A stretch of 64,000 nt of DNA from Acidovorax carolinensis. Lineage in GTDB: Bacteria > Pseudomonadota > Gammaproteobacteria > Burkholderiales > Burkholderiaceae_C. The stretch is taken from assembly GCF_002157145.1 (NCBI RefSeq), contig NZ_CP021361.1, positions 2,287,001 to 2,351,000 of the forward strand. The letters run 5' to 3'. The notes beneath the pieces were generated by a model, which saw only the letters and a list, made by a program, of their open reading frames with translations, ran no database searches and had not been told where the DNA came from. Below, in pieces: positions 30,918-39,323 of this stretch; the first letter of the stretch is position 1, and the number at the start of each line of letters is the position of its first letter. The position numbers were made by a program, and so were the translations under genes.

Positions 30918-31034
30918 CGGGCAGCCGTCCTGGGTGGGGCAAAAACGCAAATCGGATGCCGATCGCCACCCATTCGTCACAGGCTTGCCACGCAGGAGAT
31001 GGCCATTGGCCAATTGCTGCGGCAATATTGAGAA

Positions 31035-31066
31035 CAAAAAAGGCCCCTGCATTGCTGCAGGGGCCC
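31035..31066 (-). terminator. original tRNA-Lys terminator, displaced by the island
   Basis: GGCCCCTGCA-TTGC-TGCAGGGGCC hairpin (31042-31065) with AAAAAA on its left, so it ends transcripts on the - strand. It lies 8 bp left of attL. With the island removed it would sit just past the 3' end of tRNA-Lys. Confidence 0.8.
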
Positions 31067-31073
31067 ATTGTCT

Positions 31074-31121
31074 TGGTGGGACGTGCGGGGGTCGAACCCA
31101 CGACAAACGGATTAAAAGTCC
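31074..31121. other. attL of the integrated island (48-bp direct repeat)
   Basis: Identical over 48 bp to 42133-42180. It is a copy of the 3' part of tRNA-Lys(TTT), from the encoded CCA through the T arm to the anticodon loop (ATTAAAAGTCC). The sequence diverges at once on both sides. Confidence 0.95.
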
Positions 31122-31151
31122 CAATCCATAGACAATCCTGGACAACCCTAG

Positions 31152-31258
31152 ACTGTCACCAGAGCCGTAACCCGTTGATTTTGCTAGATACGTAGTCCAA
31201 GATAGTCCGTATGCGTGTGATACCATCCACGCTCAAACTGTCACCAGACTGTCACCAG
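31152..31258 (+). repeat. candidate integrase arm sites, left end (3 x ACTGTCACCAG)
   Basis: ACTGTCACCAG at 31152-31162, 31237-31247 and 31248-31258; the last two are in tandem. The tandem pair recurs as part of a 26-bp identical block at the other end (42042-42068), same orientation. A near match lies inside int at 31315. Confidence 0.65.
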
Positions 31259-31279
31259 CACTGCAAACGGACTACGCAA

Positions 31280-32590
31280 ATGGCCACCAAAACTAACGGA
31301 CAAATCATCAATGAACTGTCACCGGGGCAGTTCGGGAAGATGGGAAAGGTTATCCCGTCCGGATCGCTGGAAGCGCGCAAACTGGCGAGCGGCGCAGTTA
31401 CCTTTTACTGGCGCGTCACGATCAACGGCAAGACCGCCCGCGAAGTGATCGGCGTCTATGACCCGAGCGCACCGCCCAAGAGCTTGCAACCAACCAGCAA
31501 GGGTTATTCCATCATCGCCGCCATGCGTGCCGCTGAAGTGCTGGCAGCGCAGCACCATGCAAATCTTGACAAAGGCGGGTTCGCTGGCGTGAAGGCCGCA
31601 GAACAGGAAGCCAAGGCCAGGGCCGTGACCGCCAAGCTGGAGGCGGCACAGTTCACATTGCAGGCCCTGCTGACCGACTATTGCGACCACCTGGAGGCCC
31701 TGGGCCGCGTGGCGCACAAGGATGCCCGAAGCATCTTCAAGTTGCATGTGATAGAGGCATGGCCCAAGGTCGCCGCCCTGCCCGCCAATCTGGTGACGGG
31801 CGAACAAATAGCGGACATGATGCGGCGCGTGATCGAACTGGGCAAAGCCCGCACGTCCAACAAGCTGCGCAGCTACATGCGGGCGGCATACCAGACGGCG
31901 AAGGCGGCACGCTCCAAGGCCAGCATTCCGGTGCGATTCAAAAGCTACAACGTCACCCACAATCCCGGCGCAGACACCGAGCCGGACGAAAGCGCCAACA
32001 AGGCCGACAAGCGCCCGCTGACAGCCGAGGAGCTGCGCGGCTACTGGCAGGCCATCAAGACCGCGCCGGGGTTCCGTGGGGCCGTCCTGCGGCTGCATCT
32101 TTTGACTGGTGGCCAGCGTATCGAGCAACTGGTGAACCTGCTTACCAGCAACGTGACCGGCGACAGCATCATGCTTTTCGACGGCAAGGGCAGACCCGGT
32201 AAGCCACCCCGCCCGCATACGGTGCCGCTGATCCCTCAAGCTGCCGCCGCCCTTTTGGAGTGCCAGCCCCGAGGCACCTACGCCATCAGCACGGACAAGG
32301 GCGAGACACACCTATCAGCCATCACCCTGAGCCACTGGGCAGTGGCAGCAAGCGCCCTGCCCGACTTCCAAGCAAAGCGCATTCGCTCCGGTGTGGAAAC
32401 ACTACTCGCCAGCGCCCGCATCAGCTCAGACATTCGGGGCCGGTTGCAGTCGCACGGCATCAGCGGTGTGCAGGCGCGGCACTATGACGGGCACGACTAC
32501 ATGGAAGAAAAGCGGCAAGCCCTGGAAACCCTGTTCCGGCTTTTGGATGCGCCCGAGGCCAGCAACGTGGTGCAACTCAAGACAGCGTGA
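31280..32590 (+). CDS. int: tyrosine integrase of the island
   Basis: 436 aa from MATKTNGQI; an in-frame ATG at 31211 would run through the tandem arm repeats and is less likely. Site-specific recombinase that would insert and excise the element at tRNA-Lys. An N-terminal arm/core-binding region is followed by the catalytic domain with Arg in GGQRIEQL, Arg in KRIRSGVETLL, His in RLQSHGIS and the nucleophilic Tyr in QARHYDGHDY. It lies 158 bp inside attL and reads away from it, the usual satellite position. An intrinsic terminator follows at 32607. Confidence 0.93.
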   Translation: MATKTNGQIINELSPGQFGKMGKVIPSGSLEARKLASGAVTFYWRVTINGKTAREVIGVYDPSAPPKSLQPTSKGYSIIAAMRAAEVLAAQHHANLDKGGFAGVKAAEQEAKARAVTAKLEAAQFTLQALLTDYCDHLEALGRVAHKDARSIFKLHVIEAWPKVAALPANLVTGEQIADMMRRVIELGKARTSNKLRSYMRAAYQTAKAARSKASIPVRFKSYNVTHNPGADTEPDESANKADKRPLTAEELRGYWQAIKTAPGFRGAVLRLHLLTGGQRIEQLVNLLTSNVTGDSIMLFDGKGRPGKPPRPHTVPLIPQAAAALLECQPRGTYAISTDKGETHLSAITLSHWAVAASALPDFQAKRIRSGVETLLASARISSDIRGRLQSHGISGVQARHYDGHDYMEEKRQALETLFRLLDAPEASNVVQLKTA

Positions 32591-32606
32591 CGCCCACATG
32601 CACAGC

Positions 32607-32628
32607 AAGGCCCTACGGGGCCTTTTTT
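32607..32628 (+). terminator. intrinsic terminator after int
   Basis: AAGGCCC-TACG-GGGCCTT hairpin followed by TTTT. Confidence 0.85.
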
Positions 32629-32634
32629 CATGTC

Positions 32635-32683
32635 AACACTACCTGTAGTGCGCTGCCATAAAAAAATCACTACAGATAGTGTT
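32635..32683. promoter_or_regulatory. two palindromic operators upstream of alpA
   Basis: 32635-32650 is centred on CACTAC-CT-GTAGTG; 32668-32683 on CACTA-CAGA-TAGTG. The two 16-mers are inverted copies of each other at 15 of 16 positions. The second overlaps the -35 of the predicted alpA promoter, as a repressor or activator site would. Confidence 0.6.
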
Positions 32684-32710
32684 GCACAGCGTAAGAATTA
32701 CTGGAATAAT
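32682..32710 (+). promoter_or_regulatory. predicted alpA promoter
   Basis: TTGCAC-N17-AATAAT. It is followed at 32728-32746 by TGCTAT-TTTTTCT-ATAGCA, a small dyad in the leader. Confidence 0.55.
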
Positions 32711-32769
32711 CGCAGCGCCCCGGATAATGCTATTTTTTCTATAGCAAAGGGCAATCAAGAAAGGCAAAA

Positions 32770-33228
32770 ATGATCATCATCAAAGGTATGTCAAGAATTG
32801 AGCGCGGCACCTACACGCTACCTAGTCTCGGGCACGCGTTGATGGGCTACGTTGTGCGCAATGGCCGCGACCATGCGCCCGCACTGAGCATTACCGACGA
32901 CATGCCCGAAGCCGGTGGAGGTGGCGAAAGCGCCGCAGCGCCCGAGGTGGCAGCATCAGACGACGATGGCGGGGATGGTGACGGCGACCCCGACTCAGAC
33001 CGACGACGCCCACGTTCTAAATCTTCACACCCATCTTTCCCGCCTGCGCTACTCGCGTTTGAGCCTCTCTCGCACTACGTCAGTTTTGGCCGTAGTCGCA
33101 TCTATCAGCTAATCGCGGCTGATGAATTTCCAAAACCAATCAAAGTAGGTAAGTCGTCCCGCTGGGTGAAAGCGGAAATAGACGCATGGATCAATAAGCA
33201 AGCCACATCGCAACGAGTGGAGGCCTAA
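32770..33228 (+). CDS. alpA: AlpA-like transcriptional regulator with acidic N-terminal extension
   Basis: 152 aa behind AGAAAGG. Residues about 95-145 form the AlpA/MerR-like winged HTH: HYVSFGRSRIYQLIA, then FPKPIKVGKSSRWV and EIDAWI. AlpA proteins activate excision or downstream genes in satellites and prophages; in Gram-negative PICIs they are the usual regulator. Residues 45-85 are an unusual low-complexity stretch rich in Gly, Asp and Ala (DDDGGDGDGDPDSD), not part of normal AlpA proteins (about 70 aa). It is the only recognisable regulator in the island and is followed by the replicase after 4 bp. Confidence 0.85.
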   Translation: MIIIKGMSRIERGTYTLPSLGHALMGYVVRNGRDHAPALSITDDMPEAGGGGESAAAPEVAASDDDGGDGDGDPDSDRRRPRSKSSHPSFPPALLAFEPLSHYVSFGRSRIYQLIAADEFPKPIKVGKSSRWVKAEIDAWINKQATSQRVEA

Positions 33229-33232
33229 GACC

Positions 33233-35467
33233 ATGAGCACCACCACCGAAGTGGGCGCAAGCGTGCCCAATGAGAAAGTCGCCGGGGGCTACCAGACCAC
33301 CACGGCGACTTCGAAAGAGTACAGCCCGATTTTCTCATGCAGTGAAGGCGAGAGCAACAATCAATTGATGCTTGAAGCAATGGACTATGCCGCCAGCGAT
33401 TGGCATGTGTTCCCACTGCTGCCCAACACCAAACGCCCCGCCACCGAACATGGCCTGAAGGACGCCAGCACCGACCCGGACACGATCCGCGCATGGTGGA
33501 CACGCTGGCCTAGTGCCAATATCGGCATTGCCCTGCCGCCCGAGCTGGTGGCCGTGGACATTGACGTCAAAGACGTTGACGGGCACGCCACCATGGCAGA
33601 GCTGGCAGCGCAGCATGGTGGACTGCCTGAAACCCTCACGGTTGAAACCACCACGGGCGGCTGGCACCTGTATTTCAAGAAGCCGCCCGAAGTGCGTGTG
33701 AAGAATCGCGCGGGCATCCGGCCAGGTATCGACGTTCGCGCGCATGGGGGCTACCTGGTGGCACCACCGAGCACGATCGACGGGCGGGCCTATCAGTGGA
33801 TCGGGCAAGGCCGCATGGTGGATTGCCCGCAGTGGCTTTTGGATGTGCTGACCGAGGAAAAGAATGCTCCGGCAAGCCCCGCAACAGCCCCGCAGGCGCT
33901 GCAAAGCACCGCACGCGACCACTACAGCCAACGGGCATTGGAGCGCGCTACAAGCGCCGTTCTGGCAGCACCTGAAGGTGGGCGCAATGATGTGCTGAAT
34001 GGCGCAGCCTACGGACTGTCCCGGCTGTCTTCCGCTGGGCGGCTGGACTGGCAGCAAGTGGCGGCGACCATGGAGCGCGCCGCACTGGCCGCAGGCCTGG
34101 AACCGGACGAGGTGCGCAAGACACTGGAGAGCGCGCGCACCGCTGGGCAGACTTCGCCCAACTATGAGGGCTTGCCAGACCGCCCACGGCAAAGTGCAGG
34201 TTTCGAGCCGCTGGAGGTTGACACCGACGAGCCACCCGGCCCGAAGCTATCGCCTGTTTCCGTTTTTGACGTGGTTTCCGCGCCATCCCCGCCGCCGCGT
34301 TATGTGTGGAAAGGATATCTGCCCCGTGGTGAGGTTTCGCTTTTGGGCGCGCACGGCGGCACGGGCAAAAGCTATATCTCATTGATGCTGGCAGTGGCAG
34401 CGGCGACCGGACGCCCATTGTTCGGGGTTGACACCGAACCATCGCGCGTCCTGTTCCTGAGCCTGGAGGACAGCGGGCCGGTAGTGCGGCACCGACTGGC
34501 CAATATCTGCCGTGAATGGGACATTGAACCCGAGGAGCTGGCCAATCTGCAAGTATTCGACGGCACCGAAGATCCCGAGCTTTTCGCAACGACAGGCCGC
34601 GATGCTGGCACCACCACGGGCACCTATGCCGAGCTGCGCAAGCTGGCAGCGGGCGCTGATCTTGTCATTGTGGACAACGCCAGCGATGCCTACGGCGGCG
34701 ACGAAATCCAACGCCGCCAGGTGCGGGCCTTCATTCGGTGCCTGAAGTCAATTGCGAAGGACAACAACAGTGCGGTGCTGCTGCTGGCACACGTTGACAA
34801 AAACACCAGCCGAGCGCGCAAGGCCGAGGGCGGCGAAGGCTACAGCGGTAGCACCGCATGGCACAACAGCGTGCGCAGTCGCCTATTCATGACGCGCGAT
34901 GAGGCGGGCGGGTTGAAGCTGGAACATCAGAAGATCAACCACGGGAAGCTGCGCGAGCCGCTGCACCTGTTTTGGCCTGCTGACGGCCTGCCGCAACTGG
35001 ACGCGCCATTGGTGGGGGTTGTTGCGCACATTGCCGACCGCGTGAACACGAAGGCCCTGTTAAAGCTGATCGCTGAGTTCACCGAGCGCGGCGAGCATGT
35101 GAGCGCCGCTACCACCAGCCGGACGCACGCGGTAAAGCTGCTGTCCGGCGAGAGCACCTACCCCAAGGGCTTGAAACAAAACGATGTGTTTGATCTGCTG
35201 CGCCAGGCCGAGCGCGCCGGGTATCTGGCCCGCGTGGAGTACCGGGGCGCAGACCGCAAGCAGCGCGAGCGTTGGGAAGTCACGAGCCAGGGGCGGGAGC
35301 AGGCGGGCCTATCACCTGCGGCGACTGCGGCGACTGCGGCGACTTATGAGGTACTGGAAGTCACCGCACCTACCGCAGTGGAGTGCGGCGACTGCGGCGA
35401 CTCCGCTAGGGGGTATGGGGGAAAGAGCGCGCACATGGAGTCACCGCACCCCACCGTGGCACTTTGA
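33233..35467 (+). CDS. PrimPol-RepA fusion replicase (primase-polymerase and AAA helicase)
   Basis: 744 aa. Residues about 50-205 are a bifunctional primase/polymerase domain: catalytic Asp109 and Asp111 in AVDIDV, His145 in TTTGGWHLYF, Asp167 in PGIDVRA. Residues about 360-560 are a RepA-like AAA/RecA ATPase with Walker A GAHGGTGKS (372-380) and Walker B DLVIVDNASD. The C-terminal 120 residues contain a winged-helix-like region and an Ala/Thr-rich stretch. It would start replication of the excised island at an origin not identified here. Such a fusion is a hallmark of satellites and plasmids rather than tailed phages. Confidence 0.9.
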   Translation: MSTTTEVGASVPNEKVAGGYQTTTATSKEYSPIFSCSEGESNNQLMLEAMDYAASDWHVFPLLPNTKRPATEHGLKDASTDPDTIRAWWTRWPSANIGIALPPELVAVDIDVKDVDGHATMAELAAQHGGLPETLTVETTTGGWHLYFKKPPEVRVKNRAGIRPGIDVRAHGGYLVAPPSTIDGRAYQWIGQGRMVDCPQWLLDVLTEEKNAPASPATAPQALQSTARDHYSQRALERATSAVLAAPEGGRNDVLNGAAYGLSRLSSAGRLDWQQVAATMERAALAAGLEPDEVRKTLESARTAGQTSPNYEGLPDRPRQSAGFEPLEVDTDEPPGPKLSPVSVFDVVSAPSPPPRYVWKGYLPRGEVSLLGAHGGTGKSYISLMLAVAAATGRPLFGVDTEPSRVLFLSLEDSGPVVRHRLANICREWDIEPEELANLQVFDGTEDPELFATTGRDAGTTTGTYAELRKLAAGADLVIVDNASDAYGGDEIQRRQVRAFIRCLKSIAKDNNSAVLLLAHVDKNTSRARKAEGGEGYSGSTAWHNSVRSRLFMTRDEAGGLKLEHQKINHGKLREPLHLFWPADGLPQLDAPLVGVVAHIADRVNTKALLKLIAEFTERGEHVSAATTSRTHAVKLLSGESTYPKGLKQNDVFDLLRQAERAGYLARVEYRGADRKQRERWEVTSQGREQAGLSPAATAATAATYEVLEVTAPTAVECGDCGDSARGYGGKSAHMESPHPTVAL

Positions 35468-35478
35468 GAAACAACAGC

Positions 35479-35664
35479 ATGAAAACACCTGTTCTCACAC
35501 CTGAAACCCTGTACCAGCACCCCGACGGGTACGCAATCGAGTACGCACAAAACGCCTTGATTGCCACCGACGCAGACAACTTTGTGATCGTGCCCATCGG
35601 CAAGCGCAACTTGCTGGAACTGTCCCGAAAGCTCTACGACATAGCGCAGCGCATGAAGGACTGA
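35479..35664 (+). CDS. small island protein, unknown
   Basis: 61 aa (MKTPVLTPETLYQHPDGYAI...). A TTG start at 35464 overlapping the replicase stop would give 66 aa. Compact and charged, ending KLYDIAQRMKD, with no recognised domain. Last gene of the replication module, just before a terminator. Confidence 0.6.
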   Translation: MKTPVLTPETLYQHPDGYAIEYAQNALIATDADNFVIVPIGKRNLLELSRKLYDIAQRMKD

Positions 35665-35671
35665 CACACCA

Positions 35672-35695
35672 AGCCCGCCCTGTGCGGGTTTTTTC
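35672..35695 (+). terminator. intrinsic terminator ending the replication module
   Basis: CCCGC-CCTGT-GCGGG hairpin followed by TTTTTT, immediately upstream of the capsid promoter. Confidence 0.85.
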
Positions 35696-35724
35696 TTGAC
35701 ACCACCATAGATTCCTGCTATATA
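35696..35724 (+). promoter_or_regulatory. strong sigma70-type promoter of the capsid operon
   Basis: TTGACA (35696-35701), 17-bp spacer, TATATA (35719-35724). It begins within the tail of the preceding terminator, so the capsid genes have their own start. Confidence 0.75.
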
Positions 35725-35735
35725 TTCCGCAGTAT

Positions 35736-35754
35736 CAATAGTCTATGACTATTG
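35736..35754. promoter_or_regulatory. 19-bp perfect palindrome at the capsid promoter (operator)
   Basis: CAATAGTC-TAT-GACTATTG, about 12 bp past the -10, covering the expected start of the transcript. CATAGA (35705) and TCTATG (35742) form a wider inverted pair around the promoter. It fits a repressor site controlling late genes. Confidence 0.65.
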
Positions 35755-35799
35755 CAACCCGCCCGGCGATTGCATGGGCACACCTCAAGAAAGAAGCAC

Positions 35800-37026
35800 A
35801 TGCAACTGCATCAAATCCGTGAAGCCCGCGCCGCCAAAGTCTCCGAAGCCCGCAGCCTGCTGGCATCCATGCCAACCCTCACGCCCGAAGCTCAGACGAA
35901 GTTCGACGCCATCAAGGCCGAAATCGTGAATCTGGAAGGCCAAGAAGCCCGCGCTCAGTTCGTGGAGGACGCCGAGCGCCGCAGCCTGGGCACGCCGGTG
36001 CACAAGGCCCGCAACGAGCTGGAAGGCCGCGTTAGCCTGATTGATGCCATCAATGCCCAAGTGGAAAACCGCGCTGTGTCTGGTGCCCTTGCTGAGTACG
36101 GCCAGGAACAAAAGCGCCAGGGCATTACCGCCCGCCGTGGTGGCGTGCTGGTGCCCTCTAGCGTGTTTGAGCAGCGCACCACCATGGACACCACCAGCGC
36201 GGCAAAAATCACGCCAGACGAATACAAGGCCAGCGAGTTCGTGGGCTTGTTCCGCAATGCCCTGGTAATGAAGTCCCTGGGTGCCCGCGTGCTGTCTGGT
36301 GTTCGTGGTGACGTGATCGTGCCAAAACAGACTGGTGCATCAAGCGCTTTTTGGGTAGGCGAAGGCGACCCCTTGACCGAATCGAGCGCAACGTTCGACA
36401 ACATCAAGTTGACCCCCAAGCATGTGGGCGCACTTTCCAGCGTTTCGCGCCAGTTGCTGCAACAGGCCAACCCCTCGATCGAGCAACTCATTCGTGACGA
36501 CTTTGTGCGGGTGATCGGCCAGGCCATTGACAAAGCAATGCTGCATGGCCTTGCTGCCAACGACGAGCCGGTGGGCATCATCAACACCGCGGGCATTCAA
36601 ACCGCATCGCTGGCCACTTTGAGCTGGGCCGCTGTGGTGGCCATGCTGGAAAAGCTGGCGATTGAAAACGTCACTGCCAACGGCATCGTGACCCATGCCA
36701 AGGCCGCCACCAAACTGCAAACCACCCTCAAGGACTCCGTAGCCGGTGGCGAATACCTTATGCAAGGTGGCCGCGTGGCTGGCTTGAATGCCTACATCAC
36801 CAACCAGTTGGACGCCAAGAGCGGCACGCCGGACAAGGGCCGAATCATCGCTGGCGACTTTTCGCAACTGATTGTGGCCGACTACCAAAGCTCTGAAATT
36901 CTGGCTAATCCATGGGGCACGGGTTTCTATGAAGCCGGTGCAATTCAGCTCCGAATCATGGCGACCATGGATATGGCAGTCCGCAACGCCAAGGCATTCG
37001 TGCTGGCTGACGATCTGAGCATCTAA
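35800..37026 (+). CDS. major capsid protein, HK97 fold
   Basis: 408 aa from MQLHQIREARAAK behind GAAAGAAG; an earlier in-frame start at 35752 has no ribosome site and lies inside the operator. The first ~100 residues are a coiled-coil, charged delta/scaffold region to be removed by the protease. The shell domain follows, with SAKITPDEYKASEFVGLFRNALV, FWVGEGDPLTESSATF and VSRQLLQQANPSIEQLI, all typical of gp5-family capsids. First gene of an eight-gene packaging operon. Confidence 0.92.
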   Translation: MQLHQIREARAAKVSEARSLLASMPTLTPEAQTKFDAIKAEIVNLEGQEARAQFVEDAERRSLGTPVHKARNELEGRVSLIDAINAQVENRAVSGALAEYGQEQKRQGITARRGGVLVPSSVFEQRTTMDTTSAAKITPDEYKASEFVGLFRNALVMKSLGARVLSGVRGDVIVPKQTGASSAFWVGEGDPLTESSATFDNIKLTPKHVGALSSVSRQLLQQANPSIEQLIRDDFVRVIGQAIDKAMLHGLAANDEPVGIINTAGIQTASLATLSWAAVVAMLEKLAIENVTANGIVTHAKAATKLQTTLKDSVAGGEYLMQGGRVAGLNAYITNQLDAKSGTPDKGRIIAGDFSQLIVADYQSSEILANPWGTGFYEAGAIQLRIMATMDMAVRNAKAFVLADDLSI

Positions 37027-37036
37027 GGAGAACGCG

Positions 37037-37588
37037 ATGACGCTTGAAATTCGTACTGGCGAGCTTCGGGCGTCATCGCCCGGACGGCTGCAAGGATATG
37101 TTGCGCGTTTCGGTTCGGAAACCCGGATAGGGGACTTCTTCGAACGCGTTATGCCTGGTGCGTTTCGCGCATCGCTGGCAGACGGCCGCAACATCGTGGC
37201 ACTTGCCGACCACGACCGCCGCGCCCTGCTGGGAAGCACCGCATCCGGCACCTTGCAACTTCGGGAAGATGACCATGGATTGGCTTTTGAACTTCGCCTG
37301 CCTGATACCTCAGTGGCCCGCGATATTGCCGTTTTGGTGGAGAGCCGCGTTATCCAAGGTTGCAGCTTCGGGTTTCATGTGCCCGAAGGTGGCGACACCT
37401 GGTTAGACCGTGGCGACGGCTCCATGCTGCGCGAGCTGCGCAACGTGGAATTGGTTGAAGTGACTGTGACGGCGCAACCGGCATATCCAGACACCGAAGT
37501 GGCCAAGCGCTCCAAGCCTATCGAGCAAGGCTATGCCCACTTCCATATCCACCGCGATAACAACTTTCTGTGGCTGGAACTGTCATGA
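37037..37588 (+). CDS. HK97-family prohead protease
   Basis: 183 aa. Maturation protease of the U35 type, expected to cut the capsid delta domain. Catalytic His59 in ALADHDRRALLG and Ser110 in VIQGCSFGFHV are both present; the Glu lies in ELVEVTVTAQPAYPDT. It is placed between capsid and portal, 10 bp after the capsid stop, and overlaps the portal start by 4 bp. Confidence 0.9.
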   Translation: MTLEIRTGELRASSPGRLQGYVARFGSETRIGDFFERVMPGAFRASLADGRNIVALADHDRRALLGSTASGTLQLREDDHGLAFELRLPDTSVARDIAVLVESRVIQGCSFGFHVPEGGDTWLDRGDGSMLRELRNVELVEVTVTAQPAYPDTEVAKRSKPIEQGYAHFHIHRDNNFLWLELS

Positions 37589-38778
37589 GCATCATTACCC
37601 GCGCCTTGTCCCTGGTGGGCCTGGAAAAGCGCAGCACCATCGGCGTGAATGGCTGGCCTGTGCCCCTGACTGCCAGTGCTGTGACGCCTACGACCGCACA
37701 AGGTGTATCGGCGGTCTATGCGTGTGTGCAGGCCATCAGCGAAACCACCGCATCCCTTCCCCTGATCCTGTTCCGCCGTGGTGAAGATGGCGACCGGGAA
37801 CGCGCCGCAGACCATCCCCTGTACCGTGTTTTGCACGACATGGCGAACCCCGAGCAAACTGCTCTGGAGTTCCGGGAATACATGCAGGCCGCCGTACTGC
37901 TCAAGGGCAACGCCTTCGCCCGCATCGTGCGAGGCTATGACGGCCAGGTGCGCGAACTGTGGCCACTCAATCCGGACAATGTGCAGGTTCGCCGCACGCC
38001 ATCCGGCCTTGTCTATGAGTACAGCAAGGAAGGCACCCGAACCACCTTGCTTGCCCATGAATGCCTTCACCTTCGCCACCGCCTGGGCGATGACGGTGTG
38101 CTGGGTGTAAGCCCTATCGCCGCTGCCCGTGGTGTGGTGGAACTGGCCATTGCAGAGAATCAGCACGGGGTGAGCACCTTCACCAACGGCGCAAAGATGC
38201 TGGGGGTGTTGAGGTTTCCCGGCAAGCTCCGGCCCGAACAACGTCAAGCTATCGGCGCATCGTGGGCCAGTCAACATGCTGGTGCTGCGAATGCCGGACG
38301 GACTGCGATTCTTGAGGAGGGCGTGGAGTTTCAAGCCCTGTCTATGAGCCTTGAAGATGCATCGTGGATCGAGGCCCGCAAGCTATCCGTGATCGAGGTG
38401 TGTCGCCTGTTCCGCGTGCCGCCCACCATCGTGCAAAGCATGGAATCAGCGAACTACAGCAACTCTGTGGAGCTGGCACGGCAGTTCGTAACGATGACAT
38501 TGCGCCGCCATTTGATCGGCTGGGAGCAAGCCATTGCAGCCAAGTGCCTGACCGAAGCCGGACGCCGCACCTACTTTGCCGAACATCAGGTGGAAGGCCT
38601 GCTGAGGGGCGACAGCGTGAACCGTGCGCAGTTCTATTCGAGCGGTATCTCGGACGGATGGCTCATGCGCTCAGAGGCCCGAAAACTCGAAAATTTAAGC
38701 GCCATCGAGGGTATCGACGATGCGCCACTGAGCCAAAAATCTGTCCCAGCTCCATTGCCTTACCCGAGCAAGCAATGA
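37585..38778 (+). CDS. phage portal protein, HK97 family
   Basis: 397 aa from MSIITRALSLVGL, ATG overlapping the protease TGA. Forms the dodecameric DNA channel at one capsid vertex. Family marks are SAVYACVQAISETTASLPL near the N-terminus, LRHRLGDDGVLGVSPI, and RLFRVPPTIVQ in the C-terminal half. Overlaps the HNH gene by 4 bp. Confidence 0.92.
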   Translation: MSIITRALSLVGLEKRSTIGVNGWPVPLTASAVTPTTAQGVSAVYACVQAISETTASLPLILFRRGEDGDRERAADHPLYRVLHDMANPEQTALEFREYMQAAVLLKGNAFARIVRGYDGQVRELWPLNPDNVQVRRTPSGLVYEYSKEGTRTTLLAHECLHLRHRLGDDGVLGVSPIAAARGVVELAIAENQHGVSTFTNGAKMLGVLRFPGKLRPEQRQAIGASWASQHAGAANAGRTAILEEGVEFQALSMSLEDASWIEARKLSVIEVCRLFRVPPTIVQSMESANYSNSVELARQFVTMTLRRHLIGWEQAIAAKCLTEAGRRTYFAEHQVEGLLRGDSVNRAQFYSSGISDGWLMRSEARKLENLSAIEGIDDAPLSQKSVPAPLPYPSKQ

Positions 38779-39323
38779 GCCGCCCGCCCGACTTCTTTAA
38801 GAACGCCCGGCAACAGCCACCCAAGGGCCTGGACAGCAACGGTATGCCCGAAGAGCGCCGCGTGAATGGCTACCTTGTCAAACCACCAATGAGGTGGACA
38901 AAGGACAGCAACGGGCGGACGCTGGGACTCAATTCCGCCGCGTGGCGCAAGCTCAGAAAGCAGGTGCTGGCCGAAGAACCGCTGTGCCGCCACTGCGCCG
39001 CCCAAGGGCTAGTGGTGCCAGCTACCGAAGTCGACCACATGCGAGGTGCAGCCGATAACAGCCGGGATGCGCTTCAGGCCCTTTGCAAGCCCTGTCACAG
39101 CATCAAGACTATGGCAGAGCTGTACGGCAGACCACCGCGCCTTGGATGCGACGAACAGGGCTACCCCATAGGTAGTGACCATCCTTGGAATAAAGCTGCT
39201 GTGGCGCGTTCTGGTGGCCTTGCTGCGGGTGTTTCAGAGCAGAAATCACCAGAGGCGATTGACCCCGAACCGACCTGTTCCCTTCGCTTTAACGTTGACT
39301 GCTTAAAAAAGAGGCACCCATGA
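38775..39323 (+). CDS. HNH endonuclease (packaging-associated)
   Basis: 182 aa from MSRPPDFFKN; the frame is open upstream inside portal but ATGA coupling marks this start. The zinc/HNH core has Cys71-xx-Cys74, EVDHM with His88, Asn95, then Cys104-xx-Cys107-His108. In HK97-like cos phages an HNH protein beside the terminase is needed for specific cos cleavage, and its position beside TerS/TerL suggests the same here. The last 60 residues are not conserved. Confidence 0.88.
   Translation: MSRPPDFFKNARQQPPKGLDSNGMPEERRVNGYLVKPPMRWTKDSNGRTLGLNSAAWRKLRKQVLAEEPLCRHCAAQGLVVPATEVDHMRGAADNSRDALQALCKPCHSIKTMAELYGRPPRLGCDEQGYPIGSDHPWNKAAVARSGGLAAGVSEQKSPEAIDPEPTCSLRFNVDCLKKRHP

Noticed and set aside
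31074..31121. Second tRNA-Lys gene
   Set aside because: Only the 48-nt 3' part is present; the acceptor 5' strand, D arm and half of the anticodon stem are missing. It is attL.
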